The position numbers were made by a program, and so were the translations under genes. Positions 51,131 to 62,156 of a stretch of DNA of 64,000 nt are shown here, in pieces. The DNA comes from SURF-28 sp034521465 (GTDB lineage Bacteria; Bacteroidota; Ignavibacteria; Ignavibacteriales; Melioribacteraceae). How positions within the stretch are numbered: position 1 is the first letter of the stretch; each line of letters starts with the position of its first letter. Under the pieces are notes generated by a model. It did no database searches and had not been told where the DNA came from. It saw only the letters and a program-made list of their open reading frames with translations. Location: NCBI GenBank assembly GCA_034521465.1, contig JAXHMN010000010.1, forward strand, positions 124,001 to 188,000, in the 5' to 3' direction.

Positions 51131-53890
51131 TTAAACCTCAACTTCTTTACTTGCTCCGAAACCAGGCCCTAAGAAAATCGCATTCAAAAATAATCTTGCG
51201 CTGCCATGATATTGCGCTCTAAAGAAAGGCGATTCTGCAAACGAAATTATTTGTCCACGCCCGACACGTTCTCTCAATAAATAAGATGCATAAGCCAAAC
51301 GGTGATTTGCTTCCGGCCAAAGTAATCCGGATAATCTAATTTTATCCGGTGATTCAAACCTTCCCGCAATCTCAACAGGCTCTAATCCGAAGAATGAATA
51401 TGAGCTTGAGTAAAATGCGGGAATATTTTCTCCCTTAATTCCGTAGCTAAGCCAATGATCATTATTGAGTTTAACGTTAAGTATAGCTCCTTGCGGTTTA
51501 AACTTCATATAATCTCTGTCCCGTTTGGCTTCTTCCTTTTCGTCAATTGATATTACTTTTTCAACAGACTGTAATTCCGGTTGATCCGATTCCCAAATTG
51601 CGACGCTGTCAATCTTAACATTTTCAGAAGCAATCTGTTCTGCAACTCGCTGATAATAATCGTTTAGTTGTTTCAGATTACTCCGTCTAACTTTTACTTT
51701 AGAAATGCCAACCGAAGAATCAGATAAAGCTGAAACTGCTCCTTCGATAGCAATTAGTGTTCCCCCTTCTTCAATCCAAGTTTTTAATTTACTCGAAGTT
51801 GATTTATCGAATTTCTCTTTTAGATTTCCCCAAGCAGAAGGTAGGATGAGGACGTTGTATTTTCGCAAGTCATAATAACCGAGATTATCCAGGTACAACA
51901 TTGAAGTTTTCAAACCGATTCTGTCATCGAGCAGATACCACATTTCTCCAAAGTTGTATAGACTTGATTGACGCCCCACAATAAATCCGACTTTCGGCTT
52001 TTGTAATAATTCAAATTCACCACCACCCAGATCGGCGCCGCTCTCGGCTAAAGCAGTATTTACACCTTTTATGGCAACCGAATGTTCTTTTGCAAGTTCA
52101 TCCAAAACAGTTTCAATACCGGCATCATTTTCCTCGATGCGAATAAGCAGCGTTCCTTTTTCATAAGCCACTCCTTCAACGGTAAATTCTTCTTTTGCGC
52201 TTTGGACTTTTACATCTCTTTCGAGCAGATCTTTCAACAACTTTATAACTCTATCATCTTTGTACTCGATCAGGTAACCATATTTCGGCTGCTTGTTTGT
52301 AATGTCTCCTTCACTTTTTACGAAATTTACATCTTCCGTATTAACCGAAATATCCGAATAACTTTCGTATACATCTAATCCAAAAGAGAGCGGAAGCGAC
52401 CAAGTAGTAACTTCATACAACTCCGAACCTTTTCCCTTTAACAAAGATTCACGTTCGGTTTTTAGAAAAGAACTTTTTAATCTTGTGTCAAAATCCAAAG
52501 TTGCTTTCACTAAGTCCTGATGCGGTTGTGAAAGCGGAATAATATAGGAACCTTTTGAAAAGTTTTTAGCGGAAGTGTTATCATCAAAATAATTTTTAGC
52601 TTTCGAAATTCTAAAATCCTCTGCCGCTTCAAAAACTTCCACACCTTGGAATTGCAAAACTTTCACAAGTGAATCTGCCCGCGTATGATTCTCCCCTTTT
52701 TCGATAATGTAAGCTTTCACTCCGTTTGGATGTGCCGGTGTAAGTCCGCTTTTCCTGAGGTCGTAAAATGTTTTCATCAAATCATTTTTATTATTTGCCG
52801 CAGTTTTCAAATTTGCAATTGAACTTACATATTGATGTTGAACCGACTCAGCATAAGTTAAAGTCTTGCCTTCCGGACGTTTAATATCCAATCCCGCTGT
52901 TCTTGCTTGTTCGTATAGAATTGCTACAGCGCCAAAATAACTCGGATATGAACTTCCGTAACCGGGGTACCAATCTTCAAGCCATTCTCTTGTGTAATAG
53001 CTCCAGCTATATTCGTCCATTGCTTTTGCTTGATCCTCAGCAAATACGTTCCACCACTCATGTATTTCTTTATCCAAATAAGGATTGATCGGTTCGCGCG
53101 GTGGATTAAAAAGAAATGTGCTGAACGATCCCATTTCGTGTGCATCAACTACAAACTGCGGAAGCCATTCCATCATTACCGAAACTCTCGATTTAGTTTC
53201 CGGCTGTGATAGAATGAACCAGTCGCGATTTAAGTCAAAATGATAATGATTGGTTCTACCCGTCGGCCAAGTTCCCCAATGCGGTAAACTTTGGTTATCA
53301 TCTGTGGGCACTTTACCTTTCCATTGTTCAACATCGCTTAAAAATCTTTCTCTCCCATCCGGATTTTCCATCGGGTAAATTATTGTAATAAGGTTATCAA
53401 GTAAGTTGAGGGTTTCAGGATCTTCACCCGCTGCAAGTTGATATGCGAGTTGTATTGCGGCATCCGCGCCGGAAAGTTCATTACCGTGAATTGAATACAT
53501 CATCATTGAAACAAGAGGTGTATCCTTAATTAACTCAACTGCTTCTGCTTCAGTGGTTTTCCTCGGATCAGCAATATTTTGTATGTTATTTTTGATAGCA
53601 TCTATGTCATTGATATTGAATTCAGAAGAAACAATCAGATAATATAATTTTCTTCCTTGGTGCGTTTGACCGCGCCAATCAATTTCAACCCTATTCGATA
53701 CATCTGCCAAATACATAAGATAGTCAACTGCTTGAGTATAACGTATTGGTTGTTCCCCGATAGCAAATTCTAAAAACTGTGCCGGTTTTTTAATTTGTTC
53801 GTTGTAATCTTTAGTAGCGTAAAATGAAAATTCCGACTGAGCAAATAAGACAGAACTAATAAATAGAATAGATAAAATTCTTTTGAACAT
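51131..53890 (-). CDS. M14 family zinc carboxypeptidase, exported
   Basis: This is an intact protein of 919 residues with a signal peptide (MFKRILSILFISSVLFAQ). The M14 domain covers about residues 40-400. The zinc ligands are in the HxxE motif SIHGNELSG, with the third His in VDAHEMGS, and the specificity-type region reads MENPDGRERFL. The C-terminal half (VGFIVGRQSSLYNFGEMWYLLDD, LILPSAWGNLKEKF, GGTLIAIEGA) resembles a class I glutamine amidotransferase-like (DJ-1/PfpI) fold, as found in long members of this family in Bacteroidota-type bacteria. Expected role: degradation of peptides outside the cytoplasm for nutrition. It is divergent from the T9SS gene at 54047. Confidence 0.9.
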   Translation of the reverse strand: MFKRILSILFISSVLFAQSEFSFYATKDYNEQIKKPAQFLEFAIGEQPIRYTQAVDYLMYLADVSNRVEIDWRGQTHQGRKLYYLIVSSEFNINDIDAIKNNIQNIADPRKTTEAEAVELIKDTPLVSMMMYSIHGNELSGADAAIQLAYQLAAGEDPETLNLLDNLITIIYPMENPDGRERFLSDVEQWKGKVPTDDNQSLPHWGTWPTGRTNHYHFDLNRDWFILSQPETKSRVSVMMEWLPQFVVDAHEMGSFSTFLFNPPREPINPYLDKEIHEWWNVFAEDQAKAMDEYSWSYYTREWLEDWYPGYGSSYPSYFGAVAILYEQARTAGLDIKRPEGKTLTYAESVQHQYVSSIANLKTAANNKNDLMKTFYDLRKSGLTPAHPNGVKAYIIEKGENHTRADSLVKVLQFQGVEVFEAAEDFRISKAKNYFDDNTSAKNFSKGSYIIPLSQPHQDLVKATLDFDTRLKSSFLKTERESLLKGKGSELYEVTTWSLPLSFGLDVYESYSDISVNTEDVNFVKSEGDITNKQPKYGYLIEYKDDRVIKLLKDLLERDVKVQSAKEEFTVEGVAYEKGTLLIRIEENDAGIETVLDELAKEHSVAIKGVNTALAESGADLGGGEFELLQKPKVGFIVGRQSSLYNFGEMWYLLDDRIGLKTSMLYLDNLGYYDLRKYNVLILPSAWGNLKEKFDKSTSSKLKTWIEEGGTLIAIEGAVSALSDSSVGISKVKVRRSNLKQLNDYYQRVAEQIASENVKIDSVAIWESDQPELQSVEKVISIDEKEEAKRDRDYMKFKPQGAILNVKLNNDHWLSYGIKGENIPAFYSSSYSFFGLEPVEIAGRFESPDKIRLSGLLWPEANHRLAYASYLLRERVGRGQIISFAESPFFRAQYHGSARLFLNAIFLGPGFGASKEVEV

Positions 53891-54046
53891 TTGTCTTCTC
53901 CGTTAATGAGATTTTTTCAAAAATAAGCAGAATCTATGAAAAATAACCACTTGAAGTTTTACAATTATTTTGTCAACAGATTTTACCTCTCACAAAGTCA
54001 CAACATTTTATATATTTACAAAGCCGATCAAACAACAGTTAGGTTT

Positions 54047-55171
54047 ATGAAGAATATCAAATTATTATTACTGCTTGTTATTTTAGTTTTTCCATTTGCT
54101 CAAGCGCAGAGTCTTTAATACCGGCAAAGTGTATCTCAAACTTACAAACGCCGGATCAACTCTTTTTGGTGCGCCGGATAAACAAACGTTGCAGATTGTA
54201 AGAGTTAGTCCATTGATAAGCGGCAGCGAAGGTGAAGTTTTTGATTACTTAAACGATGCCGACAGTACAGAAACCGCAGCTCACACTATCGATCCTCCTC
54301 AATTCGGTCAATTCCAGGTTCAAAGCATGTTTGATAACAGTTACTCATTTGCACCGCCTGCTTATAAAATAACTCTAAATTCTTACGGATGGCAAAATGG
54401 TGATTTTGCTATATCTCATTACAACGTAACAAATATTGATTCTGTTTCTTATCAATCAAAATTTGGTTTTGAAATTCTCCCTTACGTAGATAATTTTTTC
54501 GGGAACGAGATTGTAGTTTATGATGAGGAAGACGATTATATACGGATTTACAGAGATACGGTAACAACTTTTGTCGGTATTAAAATTTTGAGCTCACCAA
54601 TTACGTCACTATATGCAGAGGATTGGATTTCTGGTTACAACCGTTCGGACAGCTCTCTTTATGCAAACTTATTTTATGAAGGAATTGTTGATTCATTTAT
54701 GGCGGCTGACAGCAGCTCGGTTATCGTACCCTCTATTCAAGATGTTGCAGTAAACCCCGGTGAAAGCTATGATGTCTTCATTGCATTAGCCGCGGCTTTA
54801 AGTGAAGCGACTTTAGATTCCGTTATGCAGGTAGCCGTGGATCATTACAATGAAATAGCACCCTCGGACGTAACCAGACGAGTATTTAGTTAACGAGTTC
54901 AGACTCGACCAGAAATTACCCGAATCCGTTCAACCCGAGTACGATTATAAAATTCACGCTCCCACAATCAAATCATGCTGCTGTTAACAGCACAAAACTT
55001 ATTATTTACGATATTCTCGGAAGAGAGGTTAAAACTTTGCTGAATGAAAAACTCTCTCCAGGTGAATATAAAATCACCTTCAATGCAAGTAATCTCGCAA
55101 GCGGTGTGTACTTTTATAGGTTAACTACTGAAAACTTTTCTCAAACCCGTAAAATGATGTTGATCAGATAA
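54047..55171 (+). CDS. T9SS-sorted secreted protein of unknown function (frame-broken)
   Basis: This protein of about 374 residues was not recognised. The ATG at 54047 gives a signal peptide (MKNIKLLLLLVILVFPFAQAQS). The frame shifts near 54110, again near 54880, and once more near 54920, where an extra A in CAGAAATTACCC breaks the motif that would read DQNYPNPFNPSTIIKF. The rest of the sorting domain is clean (LIIYDILGREVKTLL ... SGVYFYRLTTENF) and ends at 55171. The body is rich in beta strands and starts VYLKLTNAGSTLFGAPD, with no known catalytic motif. A 29-base repeat follows 25 bases after the stop. Confidence 0.72.
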
Positions 55172-55195
55172 CGTTGTGTGACCTAAGAAATAAGT

Positions 55196-55224
55196 AATTA
55201 TTAAGCTCCCAGATTAATTAGAGC
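55196..55224 (+). repeat. 29-bp repeat, copy 1
   Basis: The sequence from AATTATTAAGCTCCC to TTAATTAGAGC matches the copy at 60835-60863 in 28 of 29 bases. In copy 2 its centre is a perfect hairpin TTAAGCT-CCC-AGCTTAA; here one base of the right arm differs. Both copies follow the end of a T9SS-sorted gene on the plus strand. Confidence 0.8.
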
Positions 55225-55315
55225 AACTCATCCGATATTAGATTTGTTGGGTTTGTTGTTAAGAGATTATTTGCTGCTCACAAAATAGCCGCTTAGCATT
55301 TTTTCAACCTTGCTT

Positions 55316-55346
55316 AATAAGATATATTGACATAATATGTCTTATT
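55316..55346. promoter_or_regulatory. Inverted repeat ahead of the small lipoprotein gene
   Basis: AATAAGATATAT (55316-55327) and ATATGTCTTATT (55335-55346) pair over 12 positions with one G-T pair around a 7-base loop. A TTGACA lies in the loop. It may be an operator or a promoter element for the gene that starts near 55362; no well-placed -10 box is seen. Confidence 0.4.
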
Positions 55347-55361
55347 ATGATTACATTCATT

Positions 55362-55630
55362 TATGAGGGCTACAAACACCAGGCGAATACAAGATATTGC
55401 ATGCTGCATTCATTGGTTTTTTACTCTTGGCATCATGTTCTTCCACCCAAATACTTTCCGGTAAGGTTTATGTTATCGGTAACGACCCTTTCACATATCT
55501 AGCCTTTGAAATTGACAGATCAACAATGCTGCAAATATCGGAGGATTCACCTGTTTATGATGAATTATGGAAGCATCAGACTGAATTAATTGAAATAATA
55601 TATGAAACCGTCGATGACGAATTATTATAA
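55362..55630 (+). CDS. Small putative lipoprotein
   Basis: This protein of about 88 residues is of unknown function. The reading from 55397 begins with a TTG, and its N-terminus (HAAFIGFLLLASCSS) is a lipoprotein signal with lipobox ASC. The ATG at 55362 would give MRATNTRRIQD and joins it if one base is missing near 55396, so the start is uncertain. The mature part (GKVYVIGNDPFTYLAFEI...) may form a small beta barrel of the OB type, but no family was recognised. It ends 29 bases before the metallopeptidase gene on the same strand. Confidence 0.5.
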
Positions 55631-55659
55631 AGGAATTCAAAATAAAAGAGGAGTAAAAC

Positions 55660-58270
55660 ATGAACAGATTTTTTCTCTATCACTATTCATTTGTTTGCTC
55701 TCCATATTTCCGGATATTCAAATACTTGCACAAAAATTACAAACCGGTGAAAACTTTAACGGCGTCTGCGGCAGATCCCGTTTTGAAAGCTTATGATTAT
55801 AAGCAATTAGAAGAAAACACAAAACTATATAATCCCGAACTTTATCAAAGGGCTCTTCAAAAGTCGAAGTCACCTCAAATTCAAAACGATACGGTCGGCA
55901 CTAGTAGAAAATTTTATGCTCTTAACGATACTTCGGGAACAAATGTTTTTTACGAGGTTAATGCAAAGCTGATGATAAAAGGAAGTCTTGTTCAAATTTG
56001 GGCGGATACAAATGAACTGGCAAACAACCACGTAACCACTGCAAATGTAAATACACTGCTTAATGCATTGGAAAATCAAACACCGGCAGGTTCAAAAGAC
56101 CCGGCAAAAGGTATTATTAAACTTCTTACGGAAAACTTCGGCTCGCCTCCTAATAAAGACGGAGATAATCTTACAGACTTTCTTCTGTTAGATATTATAG
56201 ATAAAAAAAATTCAAATGCAGTAACTCTCGGATATTTTTACAGTTACGACCAAACCGACGGAACATTCAGCAACAAGCGCGATATTTTATATATAGATAC
56301 AAACCCGACCACCGTAAACCAAGCTTTGCCTACTCTTGCTCACGAATTCCAACACCTTATTCATTACAATTATGATAAAACCGAAACTACATTTCTTAAT
56401 GAAGGATTGTCCCTTTATTCGGAGGTCTTTTGCGGATATCCGCTTAGAAGTCCAAATTTATACTTCCAAAATACTAATAGGTCTCTGTTTTCTTGGGATA
56501 GAAATAATGTGCTTCCCGACTACTCAAGAGCTGGAATATTTACACAATACTATATGGAACAATTAAAAAACAAAAAACCGAAAATTGTTGTAGAGGATAA
56601 ATCGCATGCCGATACAAGTTTAAGTAAAATTTTTCAACAATGGAAAGGATATAAATTTAACACCTTGTTTTCTAATTGGGCTGTAGCGAATTATGCAAAC
56701 AGCCAAGTTTATGATTCCAGTTTTGGTTATGTTCACCCTATAACCGGTAAACCAAAACTGAAATCGAAGTTCGATAAACCCAATATCACAAGGGCAAATT
56801 TACCGTTGAAAAATTATAGTATCGAATATCATAAGATAGATCCATTAAAAGATTCCGTAAAGGTTGATTTGCATGGTACAGATATTCATGGAAAAATTAT
56901 TGGATATCCTCGAGGTTCACCTGCTTGGTACGATTCTGTTACAACTGGAATAGGTCATAATATATTTTCATTCTCGTATGATTTAGATATGTGTAGTTTG
57001 TGTCGTATTAAATCTTAGGACACAACGAAAACATCTATGATCTTTCCGTTGAAAGCGAGGACGATGAAACTTATTGGGCTTGGAGCGAGTGGAGAAGCAC
57101 TTTAACTTATCTCACTTTCGATGGAAATGAAAGAATTTATGGTGTTTCATTCCCTGCCGGTGGGTTGCATTACGCGCAACACCCGGACTATAAATTTTTT
57201 AATATTTACTCCGATTCATTTGATGTTCAGACAAGGCCTGCTTTTGTAGATTCGAATACAATTATTATCGGCACACTTAACCGATGGTGTTTGGAGATCA
57301 ACAGATAAGGGAAATAGTTGGGAACATCTCGGTCTTGATGAGGAAATAAACTTCAATCCTGTTACCGGTGTTGCAATTAACTCCGCTGGTAATATTTATG
57401 CATCATCTTACCGATTAAACTATTTGTTCTACAAAACAACCGATCAAGGATCAACATGGCAGAATGTTGATAATAATATTTTGAATACCCACACTAAAAG
57501 AGGTCAGAATATAGTAGTTGACAGACTCGGTAATGTTTTCGCATTTACAGATTTTAATGAAATATATTACTCGAAAGATAACGGCAGTAGTTGGACATTA
57601 ATAGATGATAGCTGGGATCATTCTTCAAACATAGCAAAACTTGATGCCGAGAGAAGTTTAGTTGCTTACTCATTTAATCACGGGCTCTTTACAAAAGATT
57701 TCTTTACCGAAGAAGTTAAAACATTTGGCTTGCCAAAGTATTGGGGTTATAATGATATAGCATTTCATCCGTTGAAGGATAGTGTTATCTACGTCTCCGT
57801 AAGCGGTCCGCAAGATGAGAGGAGTTTATAAATCCACTAATAAAGGTGCGAGCTGGCAAAAAATTAACAGCGGTTTGGAAGAACTGCCTATTATCAGTCT
57901 TGCTGTTGATAATAAAGGAATGGCAATCGCAACTACAAACAACGCCGTACATATTGTAGATTCATCGCAAGTTACCAGTGTAGGTGGTCCAAAAGAAAAA
58001 CTGCTTGCTAATTTTAGTTTGTATCAGAATTATCCAAATCCCTTTAACCCATCTACAACAATAGAATACTATTTACCCAAGCCGATTAAAGTAAAAATTG
58101 TTATCTATAATATATTAGGACAACAAGTAAAACTGTTGGTTGATGAATTCCAAAATTCGGGCAATCACAAAGTAATTTTTAATACATCCAACTTGAGCAG
58201 CGGCGTTTATTTCTATCAATTTATTGCAGAAAATTATGTTGAAACAAAGAAAATGATTCTGATCAGATAA
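55660..58270 (+). CDS. T9SS-sorted HExxH metallopeptidase with propeller-type repeats (frame-broken)
   Basis: This is a secreted protein of about 870 residues. The ATG at 55660 follows AGGAG. One base more near the start would give MKQIFSLSLFICLLSIFPDIQ, a signal peptide. A zinc-peptidase motif HEFQH lies at 56341-56355 (LAHEFQHLIHYN), followed by FLNEGLSLYSE, whose Glu would be the third ligand; this resembles M30/M6-type peptidases. After frame changes near 57018 and 57290 come short repeats of the BNR/propeller type (STDKGNSWEHL, TTDQGSTWQNV, SKDNGSSWTLI, STNKGASWQKI), then a clean T9SS domain (YQNYPNPFNPST ... KMILIR). That the peptidase and propeller halves are one gene is likely from spacing and the single sorting domain, but not proven. 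Confidence 0.72.
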
Positions 58271-58310
58271 AACTCAGATTCATTGTTTACGTTTTTTAAT
58301 CGAGGTGATA

Positions 58311-60836
58311 ATGAGATTGTGCTTAATAAATTTTTTATTCTTGAACATTTTGGTGCTCAGTCAAAATTGGGAAAATATTGGTCCCGGTGCGGGAAGCGAT
58401 TTGCATTTCGCAGCCATACAACCCGATAATGAAGATGTTATTTATGTAGGCGGTGATATTGAGGGAATATTTAAAACTACCGACGGAGGAACTACCTGGA
58501 AAAATATAAACAATAATATTGTTCACACAGATCTTGGAGCGGGTGTTTATTGGACAAACGATATCGTTATAGACCCGACTAATTATAATCGAGTTTATTA
58601 CTGTTCCGGTGTCGGTTTGTTTAAAAGTGAAAACGCCGGTGATAACTGGGAGCTAATTTATCCAACAAATTATATACCGGATGAAGAAGCACGTTCAGTA
58701 TCAATTATTGCAGTTGATCCGAACAACAATAGATTATTTATCGGATTAGGCGACGGTGCGGTCGGCTCTTTTGCGGACTTTGAACCTTTCGAAGATTTTG
58801 ATCAGCCGACCGGCGTTTATAGAAGTTTGAACAACGGCGAAAGCTGGGAAGAATTGGATACCGGTATGCCTGCTCACACCAATGTTCATTCGATAATTAT
58901 TGTCCCGGATGAACCGGAGAAAATTATTATCTCTACTTCAAAAGGAATTTATAAAAGTACCGACGGCGGTGAGAACTGGCATAGCTCAAACACAGGGTTG
59001 CCGCACATAAATGTTCACAGGTTATTCGGTAAAACTGCTGGAAATGAGTTTATCATTTATGCAACATTAAAAACAATTGGCGATACTGTAGATCCGAATT
59101 CATTTCAAGGCGGAATATTTAAAAGTCCTGATCTCGGTGATAACTGGGTTGATATTACAGGCGACCTTCCGCGTTATAATGCCGATGCGGAATTGTTTTT
59201 TGAATATTGGAAACTCGATACACATCCGACCGATCCGGATATAATTGTAACTGCAACAACTAGGGGAAGTTCTTATAATGAGGCTGGAGTGTATGCGACT
59301 TATGACGGCGGAGCTACTTGGGATTATATTTACTACCCGGTTATCGGAGGGTGGATGGAAGGATGGTTTGATGATCCTTACGGATTCGAGATATTAATGG
59401 CACCTTCAAATCCAGATCGCTGGGTTCTGCTATTAGATAATGTTGAGATAAGCAATGATGCTGGCAACACCTGGGAGAATGCTTTTACTATTGCAGTTGG
59501 GAATGCGTGGAAAGGAAACGGCCTTGAGTTGATGAATACAGAGACCATTGCTTTCCATCCTACCAACCCTGATATCTTTTGGGTTGGTTACGATGATATG
59601 GGATTGTTCAGATCCGAAGACGGAGGAACTTCATTTATCCGCCTCGACCCTGTTATGGATCCGATCATCGGGAGTCTTTCGGATGTTGATGCGGTAAAAG
59701 ATATCCAAGTCGATCCGCTAAACGGAGATTTGTACATAAGCCGGTATCAAGGTTCTCAAGGTGGATACGAAGCTGATTTCAGTTCGGGCGGAGTAGTTTT
59801 CAGTGATGATAAGGGAGATACACAAATAGAAATTTCATCAGGGATTACCATCCGGCAGATGTGATTTAATTTTGGACAAACAATCCGGTGAACCCGGAAG
59901 TAGAATTCTATACGCCGCTGCTTTTCATTACGGTGTTTATAAATCAACCAACAGCGGAGAAACTTGGATTGAGATTAATAATGGTTTGGGAACCGATAAA
60001 GAATATGCTTGGGAAATTATTAACGATCCTTCGGATGCTGAGATTCTTTATCTCGGATTAAATAGCAGAGGGGCAGGGTTAATTGGTTTATATAAAAGTA
60101 CAAACGCCGGTGAAAATTGGGAAGTACTACCGAACTTTCCCGCAGGCGATGTTTTATCAATCGATGTTAATTCAAATGGAATTTATGCAGGCGTTACGGA
60201 TAACTTCAATTGGAATTACACGGGCGGATTATATCACTCATCTGACAGAGGAGATAGCTGGATGAAAATTTTAGATCACTCGCGGATTGCCGACATTACA
60301 TCGATGCCAGGTGATGATAACACTTTATTGGCTGCCGGTCAGCAGTGGTACAGAATAGGGGAAGATATACCCGCATTATTTTTAAGCACTGATGGAGGGA
60401 ATAATTGGAACGACATATCAACCGGGTTAAATCATACTTTTATTAACTCTGCACGATTTAATAAACATAATACAAATGAAATATTCGTCTGCACAGCAGG
60501 CGGCGGACTTTGGAAATACAAAATTTTTATTTCAAGTGTTAAGAGCACATTACTACCAAGCAGATTTTTTGTATCTCAAAATTACCCAATCCTTTTAACC
60601 CTTCTACAACTATAAATTATTTTCTTCCACAAACGGAAGAAGTACGTTTAACTGTTTATGATATACTGGGAAACGAGGTTAAACTATTGGTTAACAATCA
60701 TTCTTCAGCAGGACAACATTCAGTGACTTGGCATGGAGAAAATGAATCCGGGCATAATGTTTCGTCCGGAGTTTATTTCTATACTCTAACAGCTGGTGCA
60801 CATCGTCTTACCAAGAAGATGTTTTTAATCAAATAA
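58311..60836 (+). CDS. T9SS-sorted BNR-repeat beta-propeller protein, GH74/sortilin-like (frame-broken)
   Basis: This is a secreted protein of about 840 residues. The start at ATG 58311 has GAGG five bases upstream; the in-frame GTG at 58305 is less likely. A signal peptide (MRLCLINFLFLNILVLSQ) leads into many propeller repeats with the Asp-box form, such as TTDGGTTWKNI, SENAGDNWELI, STDGGENWHSS, STNAGENWEVL and SSDRGDSWMKI. Frame changes near 59850 and 60590 interrupt it; the second is one A short in the T9SS motif QNYPNPFNPSTTINYF. GH74 xyloglucanases and VPS10/sortilin-like proteins share this fold. The catalytic Asp pair of GH74 could not be assigned, so enzyme activity is uncertain. Confidence 0.78.
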
Positions 60837-60863
60837 TTATTAAGCTCCCAGCTTAATTAGAGC
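60835..60863 (+). repeat. 29-bp repeat, copy 2
   Basis: This copy matches the one at 55196-55224 in 28 of 29 bases and holds the perfect hairpin TTAAGCT-CCC-AGCTTAA. It begins inside the stop codon region of the beta-propeller gene (stop 60834-60836). Confidence 0.8.
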
Positions 60864-60896
60864 CGGTCATTTGTTTCTTGAGTGGTCGGCTTATTT
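60861..60896 (+). terminator. Rho-independent terminator of the propeller gene
   Basis: AGCCGGTCA (60861-60869) pairs with TGGTCGGCT (60883-60891) over 9 positions, two of them G-T, around a 13-base loop. TATTTAAA follows. It lies 25 bases after the stop codon, overlapping the end of the 29-bp repeat. Confidence 0.65.
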
Positions 60897-60939
60897 AAAT
60901 TACTCGAGTGTTAATACAATTTATTATCTTACTGGTATT

Positions 60940-61953
60940 ATGTTAAAGATATTTAAGAAAATATTTTTTGTAATATCATTAGTACTTCTTTACCTAACAG
61001 TAAAAGAATTTCTACAGCTTTACTCATACTTATCTAATATAAGCCCAATATTAGCAATTATCGTAATTGCTCTGCTTACAGTCGTTATAATTTATTTTGG
61101 GATTTTACCGATTGCAAAAATAATTTTGCTGCCTACAAGTTTAGGCCCAACCAAAGATGAAAGTAAAGTAGAAACACTTCTTGAAAATCGCATAAAAAAA
61201 CTGCGCGGCAACTCTTATCTGCGAGAGATAAACTTTGATTTTTCTTCAGTCAAGAATGATAACCAAAGTTATGAAAGAATGATCGATGCAATAAAACCGG
61301 AATCGCATCGTATCAGAAAGAAGTATGTTAATTCTGTTTTTTACGGGACTGCTGTTTCTCAAAACGGTTTCTTGGATGCAATAATGATATTTTCTGCCGC
61401 CATAAACTTGAACAAAGAAATATTTGAGTTATATAACGGAAGAGTTAATAACCGAGATTTATTTTCAATTTGGAAGAGAATTTATTATTCAATTGTGATT
61501 GGAGGAAGTCAAGGAATTGAGTATGCTTCGGAAGAAGTCTTCTCAAAACTAACTACCGATTCGATGAGAAGCATTCCGTTTCTCGATAAAATATTTAGCT
61601 CTTTAGCAGATGGTTTTGTAAATGCGGTCTTGCTTACAAGAATTTCTTTAATAACTGAAAATTACTGCACAAAATTATACATAAAAAATGAACGAGAGTT
61701 ATTTCCGAAACCGGCGTTTGTGATTGCGGCTGCTAAAGATTTAACAAAAGATATGCTGGCAAAGATTAAAGACAATATGATTTCTTTGGCAAAAGAGAAG
61801 TCGGAAACAATTTTTAAAAAGGCAGTTAACCCGGTTACTTTGGTTCTTGATAAGAGCTATCAATCAATTAGAGGTAGTAAAACTTTGGAGTTTGGAACGA
61901 ATGTTTTTAGAAAAGGTTATGAGAAAATTCCTTTCTTAAAAAAGAAATCTTAA
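60940..61953 (+). CDS. DUF697-like membrane protein
   Basis: This is a protein of 337 residues. The ATG at 60940 is chosen because MLKIFKKIFFVISLVLLYL begins a membrane segment directly; the open frame from 60871 adds a tail that overlaps the terminator. Two helices lie at about residues 5-25 and 38-65. The C-terminal half is mostly amphipathic, with SVFYGTAVSQNGFLDAIMIFSAAINLNKEIFELYNGR and DSMRSIPFLDKIFSSLADGFVNAVLLTRISLI, which is the pattern of YcjF/DUF697 proteins linked to small GTPases. The assignment is by pattern only and no GTPase gene is adjacent. It converges with the nqrM-like gene 5 bp away. Confidence 0.65.
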   Translation: MLKIFKKIFFVISLVLLYLTVKEFLQLYSYLSNISPILAIIVIALLTVVIIYFGILPIAKIILLPTSLGPTKDESKVETLLENRIKKLRGNSYLREINFDFSSVKNDNQSYERMIDAIKPESHRIRKKYVNSVFYGTAVSQNGFLDAIMIFSAAINLNKEIFELYNGRVNNRDLFSIWKRIYYSIVIGGSQGIEYASEEVFSKLTTDSMRSIPFLDKIFSSLADGFVNAVLLTRISLITENYCTKLYIKNERELFPKPAFVIAAAKDLTKDMLAKIKDNMISLAKEKSETIFKKAVNPVTLVLDKSYQSIRGSKTLEFGTNVFRKGYEKIPFLKKKS

Positions 61954-61958
61954 ATAGT

Positions 61959-62156
61959 CTATTTAGTACTTGTCTTAATAACTTTATCATCAATATAGTT
62001 TACTTTACTATTGTAGCAACTTCCGCCGCCCGTCTCACAGTTACCGCCGCCGCAGCATCCGGAATCACCTTTTTTATATTTTGCAAAGTGCAGTGCCATT
62101 GCCATTAATGAAAATGCAATAATAAAAAATAATGTCACTACTATAATCTGTGTCAT
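61959..62156 (-). CDS. nqrM: NqrM-like small Cys-rich membrane protein
   Basis: This protein of 65 residues has one N-terminal membrane helix (QIIVVTLFFIIAFSLMAMAL) and a Cys/Gly-rich segment (GCCGGGNCETGGGSC) with four Cys. NqrM proteins have this build and are needed to place iron in the Na+-translocating NADH:quinone reductase. The assignment rests on layout and on the neighbours: apbE, which attaches FMN to the same complex, ends in an ATGA overlap with its start, and nqrF lies beyond. A FeoB-associated Cys-rich protein has a similar look, but the context favours NqrM. Confidence 0.75.
   Translation of the reverse strand: MTQIIVVTLFFIIAFSLMAMALHFAKYKKGDSGCCGGGNCETGGGSCYNSKVNYIDDKVIKTSTK

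Noticed and set aside
55321..55361. TTGACA as the -35 box of a promoter for the small lipoprotein
   Set aside because: No -10 box at a normal distance with good match; only the inverted repeat was kept, at low confidence.
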